Shown: positions 9,942 to 24,781, counted from the first letter of the stretch. The stretch is 64,000 bases of DNA from Rotaria socialis (GCA_905331475.1 CAJNYU010001076.1:1-64000); one strand, 5' to 3'. Program-made: numbers and translations. The notes: generated by a model not told the origin, from the sequence alone.

Positions 9942-12766
9942 TTAACTAACGGAAAAACTATTGAGATCATCTAGCATACGTTTTTTTCTTGCCCATTGTA
10001 TATATTGTCCATAGAGAGTTCGTGCATGTTTTAATAATCTTTCAGCATTATGGCGACGGCGATATCGATCGAAATGCATCGATATATCTTGTTCATCGAG
10101 ATCTTTTTGTTTCAATAGATGAGTACGATGAGTTAATAGTATAGATATGCACAGAAAAAGTAAAAATAAATTTTCCTCTTCGAGCCATATTGAATAATTC
10201 ATTGGTAAGCGTTCTACCCAATCTATTGATGAAGAATATTGAGAACCAACATAATTAACTTTTCGGCTATCATCAGAACAGCTTGATAGATTATTGGAAT
10301 TAAATTCTGATATTTCACTAAGTGAAAATGAATTTTCTAATGTTTTTTCTCGTGATTTTGATGACACTGAATTAGACCTATTATTATCATTATTGTTAGT
10401 ATCATTGTTAGATTTATAACCTTGATATTGATCATTTTCTATACAAGAATAGTATTCTTGTTGTAAACTAGATGATATTTGTTCATTATCATTATTATGA
10501 TCATAAGTTGACGAAGAAGAATGAAATCTATTTTTACGTGAGAAAGATTCATCGATAATTGACAATTGTGGACAGCTAAGTGCTCGACGTTGAAGTGATG
10601 GTCGACAAATTATTGGAAATTGAATATGAGGCATTGTTATATCAAATAATAAAGGTAATAACGGCATATCAGTCAATGGTGGTGGTTCACTAGCAATAGG
10701 TAATGTGGCCCACATTACTTCAAGTGTACGAAAAGATTCATTAAATGGAAATTCCCGCTTACATTCAAGTAATAACCATCGATATGTAAAAAACAGGCTG
10801 ACTAAAACGATAACATTTCTTTTGGATCATTCTTTTTTACAAAACAAAGGCTCTGTTTGAATAAAGGATCAATTAATTGATTTACCTGCATCACAGGATT
10901 CAAAAAAATTCCAATAGACAGGATCAATAGCTTGTAAAAGTAACTTAAGATGATGAAACTTTGTTGCTATAGCTACACCATCGGTAGCAAAATTGGCTCG
11001 GATACGTCTCATAATTGAACAAAAACATAGATAAGCTACTGGTTCATCACGCATTACATATAATAGAACCGAAGCATACTCATTCATTCCTGAAATCAAG
11101 AAATAAATATTTATTCAAAATGAATCATGACACGAGTTCTCATTGAAAAAGAACACCAATATTAGATGAAACATAGAAACAATATTTACGAAGTTAACTT
11201 TATGATTCATCATGGGTCAATATGTTAAATTTTCACATACTGTCGCTGACTTGCGAATCTCTTTGCTCCGTCAAGATATGACTACTAATGTGTCATATGA
11301 CCCATTGTTAATACAAAGTATTATTCCAACACCTTTTCGAACCGTGTTTGATAAGAAAAACAATGAATCAGCGAAGCAATCAAATATTCCTTGAATTTGA
11401 AAAATCTACGAAATTTTAGGAATTAAAAATAAATTCAAATTCTTAGAGACAGATCTATTACTAATTTGTCTTCAAATCTATACAAACCTTGACAATATAT
11501 AGTATTTGAATGATTGATGCAATATGTCGTGAGAATATTGCACAGGGACTGTGAATTGACATTAGCATCATCAGAAGTAGCATAAAATTTGCATGTTCTA
11601 TCAGTACGAATAACATCTGTATGAATAGCACGCATTGTTGTTCGAATATTTTCATTATGCTGTTGCATATCTTTCCATCGTCCTTTGAGTCTAAATAATA
11701 ATCATATTTTTAATAATAATAATAAGTAATAATAATAATAAATAATAACGATTTACTTACTTTTCATATTCAATTGATACATCTCTAAGATATTCATTAC
11801 GTTCCAAACTAGTCATATTTATTGGGAAAATATTTAATAGATGACCCCATATCAATTTACGAATCGATGACTCAATACCGCCTTGATAAATTGCTTGTCG
11901 TAATTCATTTACATTTATAAGACGTCCTTCGGAATCAAGAAATTTATTATATTCATTTTCATCAACTGGTTTTGAACTACGGCGTTCATATCCGCCATAC
12001 ACCCAATCTAGAAGTGCCCGAGGCATTGTAGTAATGTCTTTTTAAAAAGACAATATTTGAATACATACTTATAGCTTTATTTAGAGCTGAAGCTTTTTTT
12101 CCAACGGGTGGTTTCACAGTTGCTATTATAGAGCGATTGTCAACATTAAACCAACGAATACTTGTATTAAAATCATTCACTGCCACAAAATCCCAATCAT
12201 CAAGACCTAAGACAAAACAACATATGTATTAGAATACATAAAAATAGCATTTTTCTACAATACATTCTTCACGAGGTGTTAATTCATAACTTAATCGTAA
12301 ATAGGAGTCTGATGTAAGATTTGTTATTGCTGCTGCAAAATCACTATCTGACCAAATAGCTTTTAATTTTTCTAATCCAGTTGCTGAACACCTACGAACT
12401 GCATATATAGTGAAGTCAGTTTTAAGATCAAACGCTTGCGCAATCAAACATTGAATCGTTCGATAAAATCCAAGACGTGGGTCAATACAAAATTTTTTCG
12501 ATGCACCTGGTTCGTAACCTTTATTTATCACATTATCACACGGTTTCTGAAATAATAAATAAGTGTGAGAAAAATAGATCTCATAAGAACATACGTACAT
12601 AAACTTTAACTTTTACCACATCAGGCTCAGCAGAACCAATTACAGACATGGATGAAAGCGAAAATCTCGAACGAGCTGTAAATCGATTCTAGAAAATAGT
12701 TAAACGTAAAAATAAACTATTGAATTAAATAAGTGAAGAAAAAATACGCACTATAGGTTTTTTCAT
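9942..12766 (-). CDS. TBC1D25: TBC1 domain family member 25 (Rab GTPase-activating protein)
   Basis: Eight exons on the minus strand, in transcript order 12766-12752, 12688-12599, 12546-12264, 12206-12069, 12007-11761, 11690-11488, 11089-10886 and 10801-9942. The total of 2040 nt is in frame and gives 679 aa (human 688). The N-terminus carries the ubiquitin-like/PB1-type region (VVKVKVYKPCDN...AFDLKTDF...LRLSYELTPREECLDDWDF). The TBC domain includes LRQAIYQGGIESSIRKLIWGHLL, the arginine-finger segment VIRTDR, the glutamine-finger YCQGM, and FCSIMRRIRANF...ATKFHHLKLLL. The C-terminus ends in LFLLFLCISILLTHR...MHFDRYRRRH, matching the vertebrate protein. An Asn/Ser-rich insert separates the halves. 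In vertebrates it acts on Rab33B and in autophagosome maturation; that role is assumed here. The first 15-nt exon (MKKPI) is the least certain; an alternative Met lies at 12649. Confidence 0.93.
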
Positions 12767-13584
12767 CAGTAAGATATTCATATTCAGCTTTATCTGACCT
12801 GACAAATGAAGTCTATAATATTAGTATTCTATTGTTTCTCAATCTCATTCTCTATCTTGCTTGCCCTTTCTCATTCTTTCTTTCTTTCTTTCTTTTTCTT
12901 TAGTTCGTAGTTCACCTGTTATACAATTTGGAAGCTGGATGTGTGATATATTTCTTTGGTGTCAAGGTTACCGACTGATAACTAACATAACATTATACTA
13001 ATACACTGCAAAAAAAAACCATGAATCTATCTTTTATCAGTAACGTTCTATCCTGCGTTATTTTCTTTTTCTCCAAATATTGTTTATTGTTCTACGTCCT
13101 GAATTTGTGAAGTAGTTATAAGGTACATACAGATAATAAAGAGAACCACAAAGATTGTTTTGCACGGATCTTTGTACCTGTTAAAAAAATAATTATGCAC
13201 CGATAATGGAACATAACATTTGGGTTGTCAGAAATATTTATGATTACAGACAATTTTATCTTAGTTTAAACGAAGTACAAAATGTCATAGGTACAAGTAT
13301 AATTTTAGTAGGATTCGCTGCCCATTATTTATTCTTGTGATTTAGCATGCAAATAAATACACATGTTCTCTGTTTTGACTTCCATTTCATAAAAATATAT
13401 TATTCAAATAATTAAATACTGACTAGTACAATAGATATTTCTACTAATTATTTTATCAGGCAGTAAACTTTGTCATTTTTACTTGAATACACTCGGGTTG
13501 TCGAAGCTCGCCTTATCAGTAATGACTCGTAAGTAGAAGTACACTGTTTAAAAGTAATAGAAGGTTATTTTATCAAAAAAGAAA
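12767..13584. other. Intergenic region upstream of TBC1D25
   Basis: AT-rich, with a TTTC microsatellite near 12875-12900. It presumably holds the TBC1D25 promoter, but no element can be named. Confidence 0.35.
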
Positions 13585-13764
13585 ATGGTAAATTTGACTG
13601 GACTTGTAGAAGAGCAAAGGTAAATATTTATTTTCAACTTTAAACCACAATTTAGAAATAAACAAGAGCAAAGTTTACGCGAAATTCTACTCAAATATCG
13701 ACAACAAATAGAATGTTGTTATATATTTTTATTATTATCATTGTATTGCGGCAGCTGTACATAA
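13585..13764 (+). CDS. Possible two-exon micropeptide (about 47 aa), speculative
   Basis: ATG at 13585, exon to 13619, a 36-nt GTAAAT...TTTAG intron, and a second exon 13656-13764 would encode MVNLTGLVEEQRNKQEQSLR... ending with a hydrophobic tail IFLLLSLYCGSCT. The start context AAAATGG and the helical, charged first half look protein-like, but the length is small and the intron is shorter than the norm here. It may be chance. Confidence 0.22.
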
Positions 13765-14224
13765 TTTTTTTCAAATTAACGAATAAGAATCACCTGCAAA
13801 AATCCGTGCGTCACAAAAAGTAATGAACACCAGGAAGGAATAAAATGTAATGTTACGAAGAAGAATTTTTAATAATAGAAAAAAGTCATCTCTTTTGTTT
13901 TTTCAATGAGATTTATCATAAATAAAAAATATAAAAAACATGATAAAAGACTAACTAAAGTTATTTATATAATTTCTATACTATTCTGATTTTAATTCTA
14001 TATGAGTGGGATACGTCAGCATTCTAACAGATATTATGCAACATAAATTTATTACTTTTCCATCAAAAACAATGAAGCATCTTATCTATTCAACAGTATT
14101 TCCCATTTCGAGAGTACCTAACTGATAAGCAAACTATTCAAAGAAGACGTGATTATAAATTATTACAGCGCTCTTTTCAATGAATTGGCAGTAAAAAGGT
14201 GATACTCTCGTTCATTTATTATAA
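13765..14224. other. Intergenic, no supported gene
   Basis: AT-rich sequence up to the hAT target duplication; nothing recognisable. Confidence 0.35.
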
Positions 14225-14447
14225 ATTGAGATCATGGTTCCCGATTACTTTTGGAAGTGAGGGGGCTAAATTTTGGCAGTAACTTTATTTTTTTTGGCAG
14301 ACAGTATACGTCAAAAAGCAAATCCTTGATTTATAATATCATCATCTAACTTAGATGATCTAAGTTGTAAAAACAACATATGTATAAAAAGTAATATTTA
14401 AAAAAGTTTTTCAAAGCTCATCATCTTTCTGTTTCAATTGATCAGAT

Positions 14448-14693
14448 TCAAGAAATAATGTTACATTTTGTTGCATCTAATGTTACTGTACGTAAATTTG
14501 ACTGTTCTATATTTCTTTTCAACTCATAATATTTGTAATCAATCGCTGTTTGTGACATGGCATGAAATTGCCGACAATGATCTTTCCAGTTTTTTAGAAG
14601 CATTGATTTTCCACAAATAGGACACTTTACTGTACAACTAGTTGTATGAACTATTTTTGAAATCATATTTAAAAAAATCTGAGATGATGTCAC
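14448..14693 (-). CDS. Small C2H2-like zinc-finger ORF inside the hAT element
   Basis: An intact 81-codon frame with CPICGKSMLLKNWKDHCRQFH, a C-x2-C-x11-H-x4-H arrangement, at about residues 24-44, followed by an amphipathic stretch (DYKYYELKRNIEQS). It lies wholly between the ends of the hAT at 14233-15485. It could be a remnant of a transposase DNA-binding finger, a captured host fragment, or an independent small gene. No intron is needed. Expression is unproven. Confidence 0.45.
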   Translation of the reverse strand: MTSSQIFLNMISKIVHTTSCTVKCPICGKSMLLKNWKDHCRQFHAMSQTAIDYKYYELKRNIEQSNLRTVTLDATKCNIIS

Positions 14694-15087
14694 ATATAAA
14701 TATCATCTCATGCTACTCAGTTTTCGTCAAAGCGAACGGTTATCACCACTTCGATGCGGTTTCTCTACGTTTATCATTTTTTTTCATATTTTTTTTCTAA
14801 CTCAATCTGTTTAGTATATACATAGTCATTGCAGTTCAAAAAAAATTGAACAAGTATTCCATAGTGCATTCTCTAACTAATATAGTATGATTAATGTTCC
14901 TGTTGGTTATTTATTAGCGAACAACTAATTTTATGGCGTCATCTTTAATAAAATTCAACATTCGGAAACTAAGTGATTATAGTGAATATATCAGATATCT
15001 ACGGCTTCAACGACATGGGACTGCGTATCAAATAGACAGATTCAGAACGCCCACCAACAGCGGTGAAATTTCTGCCAGAAGTAAAAA

Positions 15088-15245
15088 CTATACTGAATAG
15101 ACTTTCTGCCAGAAATTACAAATAGACTGAATAGACTTTCTCGCGGAAATAAAATAATAAATAGAGTGAGTGGACTTTCTGACAGAAATAAATAGAATGG
15201 CTAGATTTTTCGACAAAAGTAAAAGGTAGAAATTACAGATTTTCT
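15088..15245. repeat. Short degenerate direct repeats inside the hAT
   Basis: Repeated cores such as ACTTTCTGCCAGAAATTACA, ACTTTCTCGCGGAAAT and ACTTTCTGACAGAAAT recur every 30-45 nt. Each core is itself a small imperfect palindrome (TTTCTG..CAGAAA). The minus-strand open frame across it is a by-product. Confidence 0.55.
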
Positions 15246-15531
15246 GGCACAAATAGAAACGAATAACTTCAGAACGAAAATGTTCATTTAACAACGCAGT
15301 GCATAAATCAACATTTTTACTAGAAAAGAAACATCGTAATTGACGGTACACAAACGTACTGTAATCAAGACTTTTCGAGTCACCCAAAATATAGCAAAAC
15401 TTTTCGCAGAAACAACTTTTTATTTGTTAAATTTTGGGGGGGGCTGGCCCCCCACAGCGCCCCCCCCCCCTAAGCGGGATCCCTGATTGAGATGATGAAA
15501 CGACGGATTTTCTCTTATCATATTAGAGATA

Positions 15532-16189
15532 CAGTAAAACCTCTGTTAGTGAACACCTCTATATAGTGTAACATATAAGCTATAAAATGTGCACGTTCGC
15601 CAGAATTAAAAGAGAGAAAAACAAAAAGGGATGCTCGTCAATGCAGCACGAATGAATGTGTCGCACGAAAAGAACAGAAAAATAAAATTGAATAGACTAT
15701 GACGAGTTTGCCTATCTCAATAGACAGGACTGTTCGCTTTTTTATACATTATTGTGAGATGACGGCACGAAATACATAGACTTTATCTAAAAAAATATAA
15801 TTAATTCGTGAAAATGAAAACAACGTTTAATATCGTGCACTTGTCGAAAAATACAAAATCTCTATATGAAATGTATCAAAAATCATCAAACGCAAGCCTG
15901 AATATATAGAAATGTCTTTTAATCAGAAATAAATAAGTTGTAAATTAGAAGAAATACTTTTAAAATTAACAGTAAATGAATTGTACAGTAGATGAAAGAG
16001 TGAATTAACCAATGCATACTTACTTCAGTTATTATACATAACATACGTATTCATAAATCAAAAATCTGAAAAATGCGTTTTCTACATATATAAGGTCAGT
16101 CAGTACAAAACCTCCCTATAATGAACACTTCTCTTAGTGAACACATTTTGGACGGTCCACATGGTGTTCACTCAAGAGAGGTTTTACTG
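15532..16189. mobile_element. Tc1/mariner-pogo type MITE
   Basis: 658-bp element with terminal repeats CAGTAAAACCTCTGTTAGTG (left) and the complement of CTCAAGAGAGGTTTTACTG (right), flanked by TA on both sides (15530-15531 and 16190-16191). The CAGTAAAACCTC end is typical of pogo/Tigger-like elements. A second internal copy of the end motif (TACAAAACCTCCCTATAATG) lies at about 16109-16128. No transposase frame remains. It sits only 46 bp from the neighbouring hAT. Confidence 0.8.
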
Positions 16190-16191
16190 TA

Positions 16192-18552
16192 TATAGCTAA
16201 ATTAGTAATTTTAATCGAAAAAATCCTATTGAGAGAGTTGAAAAATGACTTGAGTATTCAAATCTATGAACAATCTTGAAATAGATTTCACAGATGATCT
16301 AGAATGAAATGTCATCATAACCTAAATATATTAGTTATGCGAAGTATATTTACATCAACATCTCAAGTATCATTTTGATGCAGAAACACGCCGTTGCTCT
16401 TGAATCAAGTTTATATATATATTCTCAAAAATTAAAGAGTTTGAGTTGTTTTAGCGTAGTTGTTACTCTTATTGTGCGTTTGTGGCGATGTTGGATGCAG
16501 GTGAACACTCATAGACGACTCTTACGAGATTTCATCAAAGAAATATAAAATTATCTCTATAGCAGACGGTAATAAAATAATTACTATATTTAATTCTATC
16601 TATGTGGTAGAAGTCAATACATTGTGTAAGATATTCTAGTTTTTAAGTATCGATGTTAAACGTGGTAGTGTCATAACATTATTCTTCTAATCGACAAATA
16701 GTAGTAAAAATTACTTCAGATAAGTATTTTGTTCAGACTACTAAGATAAATGTGTTTTGTATATACGTATTTATCGTTATCTATATGTTATTTTTCTTTA
16801 TTATCTCTTTTATACAGAAGCATATTTTTCATAACAATCTGCGTATAATAAAAAAGACTTGTTGTTATTGATTAGTTCTCTCCCATGATAGTATAATTTA
16901 GAATAGAGTGTTTCAACAAAAACTTCAAAGTTATGTAGACATTTTTGTCTCTGTGCATTTCTATGATATTATGTCACACTTTTACCAATATCACACTAAT
17001 CAAATTTTGATAAGATATGTTTGTTGGGACATGCGACAATAAAACTATTGGTAATTTTAACGACAGCAGGAAAAAAACAAGCGAGAGAGAACGGTTATTC
17101 TCCACATTAGAACGATTAGATGACGATGAATTGAATCGTAGCTATGGGCTTCTTTTTTTAATATATTTTCTGAGTGTTTTGTTTATCAGCGTAAAGAAGC
17201 AAGCGTGTCATTTGTTTAACTAGCATTAATAGAGTAAGTACTTTGACATTTTGAATACGACATCTAACTCTCGTCTAATTAAATCTCAATATTTCAACAT
17301 TTTTTTTCGTTTTTGTGAAGTTGCGAATGTGTCGTTAATAACTGGAGGTAGTTCTATCTGCTGACTTCATACACCCTCAGAAAAGGCAAGTTTCCCTGTA
17401 ATTAGAAACATGAACAATAATGTCATCATAACGTACGATAAAAAACATCTGCTAAACGATTAGCCGTCATAAATCAAAACAAACAATTCATATTAAAATT
17501 TATTTCCTTTTATATTAACTGTTGAACGATGAAATATTGTCAAAATAGTGTCTTCACTCTAGGTTTATAAATAGAGAAAATCCCTTTAACTGTTCCATGA
17601 AGTGTTAGATTAGAGTCAACACTTCTTCGTAGCACTGTGTATTACAAGAATTGTAAGACAAAAAAGCAAAATATATGAAACATCTGCTATTTGTGACGAA
17701 CAGAGTTGTACTATGCACATTTTGATGCCAGATCTCCGAGGGATATACTTAAGACTATTTTTATGTATTATTTAATTGTCTCACGTTCTTTTTCACATAA
17801 TAGTTTATACTCTTTACTATGATGAAAAGAAAAAGTGAACATACGCTTTGGTGAGTGCAAACAAAAAAAAAACACTTTGTCCTCAGTTTCCATAGGAAGC
17901 GTTGGTCAGAATATGTTGTCAATCAAAAATAATAAATTTTAGCGTTTCGTTTTCTTTCATAATTCTTATTTTTCAAATAGCAAAAATTCTTTATTAAGAG
18001 TAATTTGTTTTCTCGCTCTCTCTCTCTCTTAGATGCTAGAATAAAAATGATTGATTGCTATATGACCAGTGAAAATAAAGAACTCTTGTCTCGATGAAAA
18101 GTTTGACAAAAAATAATCCTACAAAGTGCATTGATAACTTAAAATAAAACATTCATAAAGAAAAAAACAAGACAATGAATTTTCTTTTTTATCCTTTCAT
18201 AAGCGTCTTCTACACACAGAGACAGTGTATTCGGTTTAAATAAATGCTGTTTAACTTTCCAAAAAAAAACGACTGCGTACAATCGTTTATAAATAATAGT
18301 ATAGAGTAACGAGTAGAATACAATTTTTCTGTTGTTTTTTTAGATAAATATAGCAACGTTTTCGCTGCTAGTGCGCCGCTATTTCGTTGTATATGTGGGA
18401 TAATGAAAAATAATTAATAGGAAATTAAACATTTCATTTAATCTCAATATTATTACCCTTCACCTGACGTCCTCGACGTGTTATTATTTCGTTTTTCTCT
18501 GTCTATTGTTGCATCCCTTATTTTTATTCTTCAAACATCATTACTGTTTTAA
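16192..18552. other. Gene-poor region upstream of the PP1 gene
   Basis: 2.4 kb without a supported gene. A 68-codon frame at 17017-17223 has no recognisable motif. A CT microsatellite lies near 18015-18030. The region just upstream of 18553 presumably contains the PP1 promoter and leader. Confidence 0.35.
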
Positions 18553-20355
<1,803 letters not shown>

Positions 20356-21009
20356 ACATATTTAACAAATGGGTTGAATCTTCCACTGGATCAAGACTAC
20401 TACTTTTTCTTAGTCTGTGCTTTTCTCCCTACCGTTTGGAAAATTCTATTCGACTATCAACATCATTGATCTTGTGTATATACTTACAATTGTCTCTACA
20501 ACTGTTTTTCTCGCGCTTGTTCTCTCTATACATATATATTCGTATACCTTAATACCTATCTATTCTATCGTTTTTTCTTTCTGGTTGTCGTCTTTGTCAG
20601 TTGTTGTTTTTTCTTTTTTTTTCATTATCAACTAGAGAAATCTCTCTGTTCGCAAGCATTCGGCAAGTAATCGATCACCTTTACTTCTCTTTTGGTCCAT
20701 ATATATATATTTATATATATATATATATATACATGAAGTTATATATCCTTGATGATGTCAGCTTTCACGGCTAGACAATAGTAGCAGCAACAACAGATGA
20801 GTGTGTATGTGTCAATTAAATATTTTTTCTCTCATTTTCTTTTTCTTTTACATTAGAACAACGTGTGGCCAGCCATTCTTTCTGTCTTTTTTTGTGTGTA
20901 TGCGTGTGTGTGTGTGTGACTTCTATTTGAGAAGAATAAAAACAAAGCAAAAAAGAAGAGATTTAATTCGTATTTATTCGTTTTTTCATCAGTTAATTCA
21001 ATAGTAAAA
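20356..21009. other. 3' region between two convergent genes
   Basis: Pyrimidine-rich sequence with a TA microsatellite (about 20699-20732) and a GT tract (about 20892-20919). It likely includes the PP1 3' untranslated region. Hydrophobic short frames here are composition artefacts. Confidence 0.4.
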
Positions 21010-21485
21010 TTATTTTTTCTTGAAATTATTTTGCGGATCATAACGACTTAATAATGATGAACGATGACGATCATATATTTCATGAAATTGTGGTTGAAGT
21101 TGATCAGATCGTGATGGAAGCGTATATTTTTTATCAACTCGATCACGAGGTTCAACATTATAATACATTTGCTCACGTTTATTAAAATAAAGAGCATCAT
21201 CATGTTCATAATGTGGAATATTTCCTTGATGGGCGTTCTAAGAAACGAAATGAATAGTTTTATTTGATAAAGAAAATAAAAAAATTGTTTTTTAGCTATA
21301 CATTAATAATTAATTCCCGATTGACTATGTCACGACGCCATGATTCAATGTATCGAGGTGGAATAACTGAATGCGGTGCTGAATATTGAGTCACTCTTAT
21401 CAGAAAAAGAATTAGTAGATATGTCAAAAATAACAACTAATTGACATAATTACCGAATATTAAACGGACTGTCGGGTTTTGCCAT
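21010..21485 (-). CDS. Unidentified small protein, three exons, 117 aa
   Basis: Exons in transcript order are 21485-21454, 21395-21302 and 21237-21010; 354 nt in frame. The protein starts MAKPDSPFNIR, continues VTQYSAPHSVIPPRYIESWRR, and ends HRSSLLSRYDPQNNFKKK. It is Tyr-, Arg- and Pro-rich with no signal peptide or membrane segment. The composition (Pro-Arg-Tyr turns, tyrosine pairs) recalls small ciliary microtubule-associated proteins, but I cannot match it to a named family, so that remains a guess. Clean GT-AG junctions and conserved phase support a real gene. Confidence 0.65.
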
Positions 21486-24290
21486 TTATATTTTGACTGT
21501 CTGTTCTAGCTGAAAATTAAAAAAAATTGAAGAAAAATAAAAGAAGAGAACATTTTCTTTTTGAAAATTAAAGCAACCTTGGCAACACGAGCAGCTACGG
21601 ATACTTTTCAAAAATTGCAAACTAACAACATGCAGATGTCGTTGAAATCTTGATTTTCATAGTTTAAGAAATCATTTATGGGGAATAAAAATTTAATTTG
21701 ATCTTGTATCAATTTACTTAGATCATTTATTCAATTTGTCATAGGAAAATGTCTTCTGAGTAAATGTCAATTTGATTAAATTATCAGGCATCTAAAAATA
21801 CACTCGTATAAACTTTATTACATGGCATTAATATCTATCTCGGTTGAATCCTGATTATTACTTTTCTAAAATAGATTTTCAATGAGATAATCCAGTTTTT
21901 CTTCTATATTTTGTTAAGCTTTTGTCTTTATCTTCTCAATTTTAATAACATAAAAATGTAACGTAACTATTCACCGCCGTGATTTCGTAGTATCTATTCT
22001 TTCTTTTTATATTGATAAGGATATTTTATATGGTTCTACTAAATCCTTTCGAAAGGATTAGAGAACAAAGCAACAATAAGACTTCAAATTGCATGTGGTT
22101 TCTAGTTTAAATTACGAAGTATAAATGTGAAAAATGGCATGAAATTCTGTGATTGCCTTGTCTGTCCTGATTAGCTTTTCAATAGATCAGAATTATTCAT
22201 TCAAATCATTGAATTCGATCGCAATACAGATAAGATAGATGAAGCAAAAAGAATCAAAATAATGAAAAATTATAGATCGCTATTTATGTTACTATTTTCT
22301 TCAATTACCTATTCATGATACTTGTGGGTGTTATAATTAGCATTCTATTATTATAATTTCTCTTGTAGGAGTGTTATTTTTCTGGTTAAGTGAAAAATGA
22401 AAAAATCCTAGACTTCAATATTGACTATCATTGTAGTTTTCATTTGTCAAAATGAAGTCAATTAATTTCACAACATAAGATTTATTCTGCTATTTAATTC
22501 GTTGAATATATTTTTAGCTTTAATCTTTCATGACAATTAAGAACCAATAGCAATCTGTAAATATTTATTTTGTGACATTTGACTATGATGAGGCAGACCG
22601 TATGCTGTCTTGTTGCTTGCAGGAAATTGATTTAAGTCTCGTCATAGCTAACTAAGTCTAATTATTGAGACTGAAAACATATTGAAAACATAGAGAACTG
22701 AATACGTTAGATCTCTGTCACTACGAATCAATCAAGTGAAATATATAGAATATATTTCATGACAAATGAGATATCAAGTAGATAGAACTCGAGAAATTCT
22801 ATCTATCTTTTTTTGGCTACGTCGGAAATGAGCCAGAAGAGAAACTCTGAGATGAAGGAGTGCTTTGGAAAAATTGATGTTTATCAGTGTTCATTTTAAT
22901 GAACAATTTCTATTTATAATACTTGAAGAATATAGATCAGATTTTAAGTATTGATTTCAAAAGAAAAAAAATCTACATTTTTTATTATGTTATGTTATGT
23001 ACGATATGAAAAGACACGATTGTAATTCTAGAACTAATAAAGAAAACGACCAAATACGATCGTATGGATTTGCATTCTCAAAGGTATACAATGTCACACA
23101 ATCTGTTGGTATCGTGTTCGTCAGTTTACGGTAGTCTTAATCTTCGTATAGACAGCAAACAAGAGTGTGATCACGAATCAAAGAATAAGAAAATCGTTTG
23201 AATTAAGCAAAAATAAGAGAGGACAGAAGAAATAATAGAAGCGATGTCGTATCGTATGAACAACGGCATTTAACCATATTCAATCGATGTTTTCTAATTT
23301 GAACAGAGTTGACATGCCATAGAGACAACGTCTAATGATTTTCCAGACACGACATGACTGGAAAAAAAAATATTGTTTCTGTCACAAGCTATGTCAAATT
23401 TTCTTCTCATCAATTTTCTCCTGACTGTGTTTCATCAAAGATAGATGCGTTTCACAAGGGCTTTTTATTGTTAATATAAGTAATACTCGAGTACCTCTCG
23501 CAATAAAATGAGATCGCACGAATGAAGTGTTCATTTGTTGGCACGTACTGTCGTGTATGTGAAGCTTATGCATTTTGTAGTATTTTGCATGCCATATTTT
23601 TATCATGAATACAATGCAATTAAGAATTGAGTATGCAGTCATGGAGAGATTTTATTTAATATATGCTGATAAATTTCTAACTCTCCAGATAATTCGTATC
23701 TTGCAGAACTTATGAAAAATACTCATTAATTGCTAGCCTAAGTGACACCTCTATTGATGGAAATATTTGCAGAGAAGTTATTTATATCAATGAGAAATTT
23801 TTATCTTTTAGAAATCCCATTACGAGATAACTAATTGATACAATGCATGACCTAAACTCAGGACAGAATGAGTCCAAGAGACGAGTGAACAAAATGAAAA
23901 CAGCATGACCTTATTCATGTTAACTATACTTGCGTTCTAGCTAAAATTAATAAAAAAATGTTATCCTACGAAATAATAATCAGTCTATCCAGTACGAATG
24001 AGTACATGTATTGCCATTCTTTGATTGGAAGATATGAATTCTTTGAGAAGTACAACAAAAATGTCGATTCTCAATTCAATCAAGGCAACATACTATTCGA
24101 TTACTTTCATAAAATGCTCTTTTATAGATAATTTTTCGAACATTCTATATCTTATTCCATTCATGTGTATGAAGAAAAAAATCTATTAGCATTGCCAATG
24201 AAAATAAATATAGTAATGAATAGAGACAAGCGCCTTTATTTTTGTTTAGAGTTTTAAACTAGATGGTATTCAAGTTTCACTCGAATACGA
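21486..24290. other. Gene-poor region
   Basis: 2.8 kb of AT-rich sequence with no supported gene. An 82-codon minus-strand frame at 23394-23642 shows no family features. Confidence 0.35.
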
Positions 24291-24498
24291 AATGCGATGC
24301 GAAGCTCGAGTCGGATATTCACGAAAAATCTTCAATTCAGAGAAATCTTGAATACTTTTTTTGTCGACATGATCAAATTCATCACTGAGAAAACTCCATT
24401 CTTACTTAGCGATACATTCTTAAGGATCGATTTCGATTGATCGATTAATTATCTCCATGATTCATTATCATAGATCAGCTGGAAATGAATAGACTATN

Positions 24499-24781
24499 CT
24501 ACATAAATGCTGATGCTTCGCATCTTTTTAATAAAAAAAATTCGCGACGTAAAACATAAATGCTTCTGCTTCGCATCGCATTAAAAAAATAAAAAAAATA
24601 AAAAAAACTCGCGACGGACTACATAAATGCTTCTGCTTCGGATCGCATTAAAAATAATAAAAAAAACTCGCGACGAACTACATAAATGCTTCTGCTTCGC
24701 ATCGCATTAAAAATAATAAAAAAATAAAAAAACTCGCGACGGACTACATAAATGCTTCTGCTTCGCATCGCATTAATAATT
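24499..24781. repeat. Minisatellite, about 60-bp unit, five copies
   Basis: Units begin with ACATAAATGCTTCTGCTTCG and run through CGCATTAAAAATAATAAA to CTCGCGACG; unit starts are near 24501, 24554, 24621, 24680 and 24746 (spacing 53-67, varying in the A-rich part). An N at 24498 sits directly before the first copy, suggesting assembly difficulty. An inverted copy of the core (AATGCGATGCGAAGC) lies at 24291-24305, about 200 nt upstream. Confidence 0.85.

Larger units (their letters stand above)
14233..15485. mobile_element. Non-autonomous hAT transposon carrying a zinc-finger ORF
   Basis: The left end CATGGTTCCCG (14233) and the right end, whose complement is CAGGGATCCCGCTTA (ending 15485), are imperfect inverted repeats flanked by a perfect 8-bp duplication ATTGAGAT (14225-14232 and 15486-15493). 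Both ends continue into G-rich then AAATTT sequence (GAGGGGGCTAAATTTT on the left; the GGGGGG/CCCCCC tract 15436-15470 on the right). Interior: a minus-strand zinc-finger frame and a short direct-repeat region (about 15085-15245) built on a GACTTTCTG(A/C)CAGAAAT core. No hAT transposase is visible. Superfamily assignment rests on the 8-bp duplication and the ends. Confidence 0.85.

Noticed and set aside
12008-12037. Alternative acceptor at 12038 giving an exon that starts ITTMPRALLD in TBC1D25
   Set aside because: It would need a 31-nt intron; the acceptor at 12008 gives a typical 61-nt intron and better continuity with the WxYG segment of the family.
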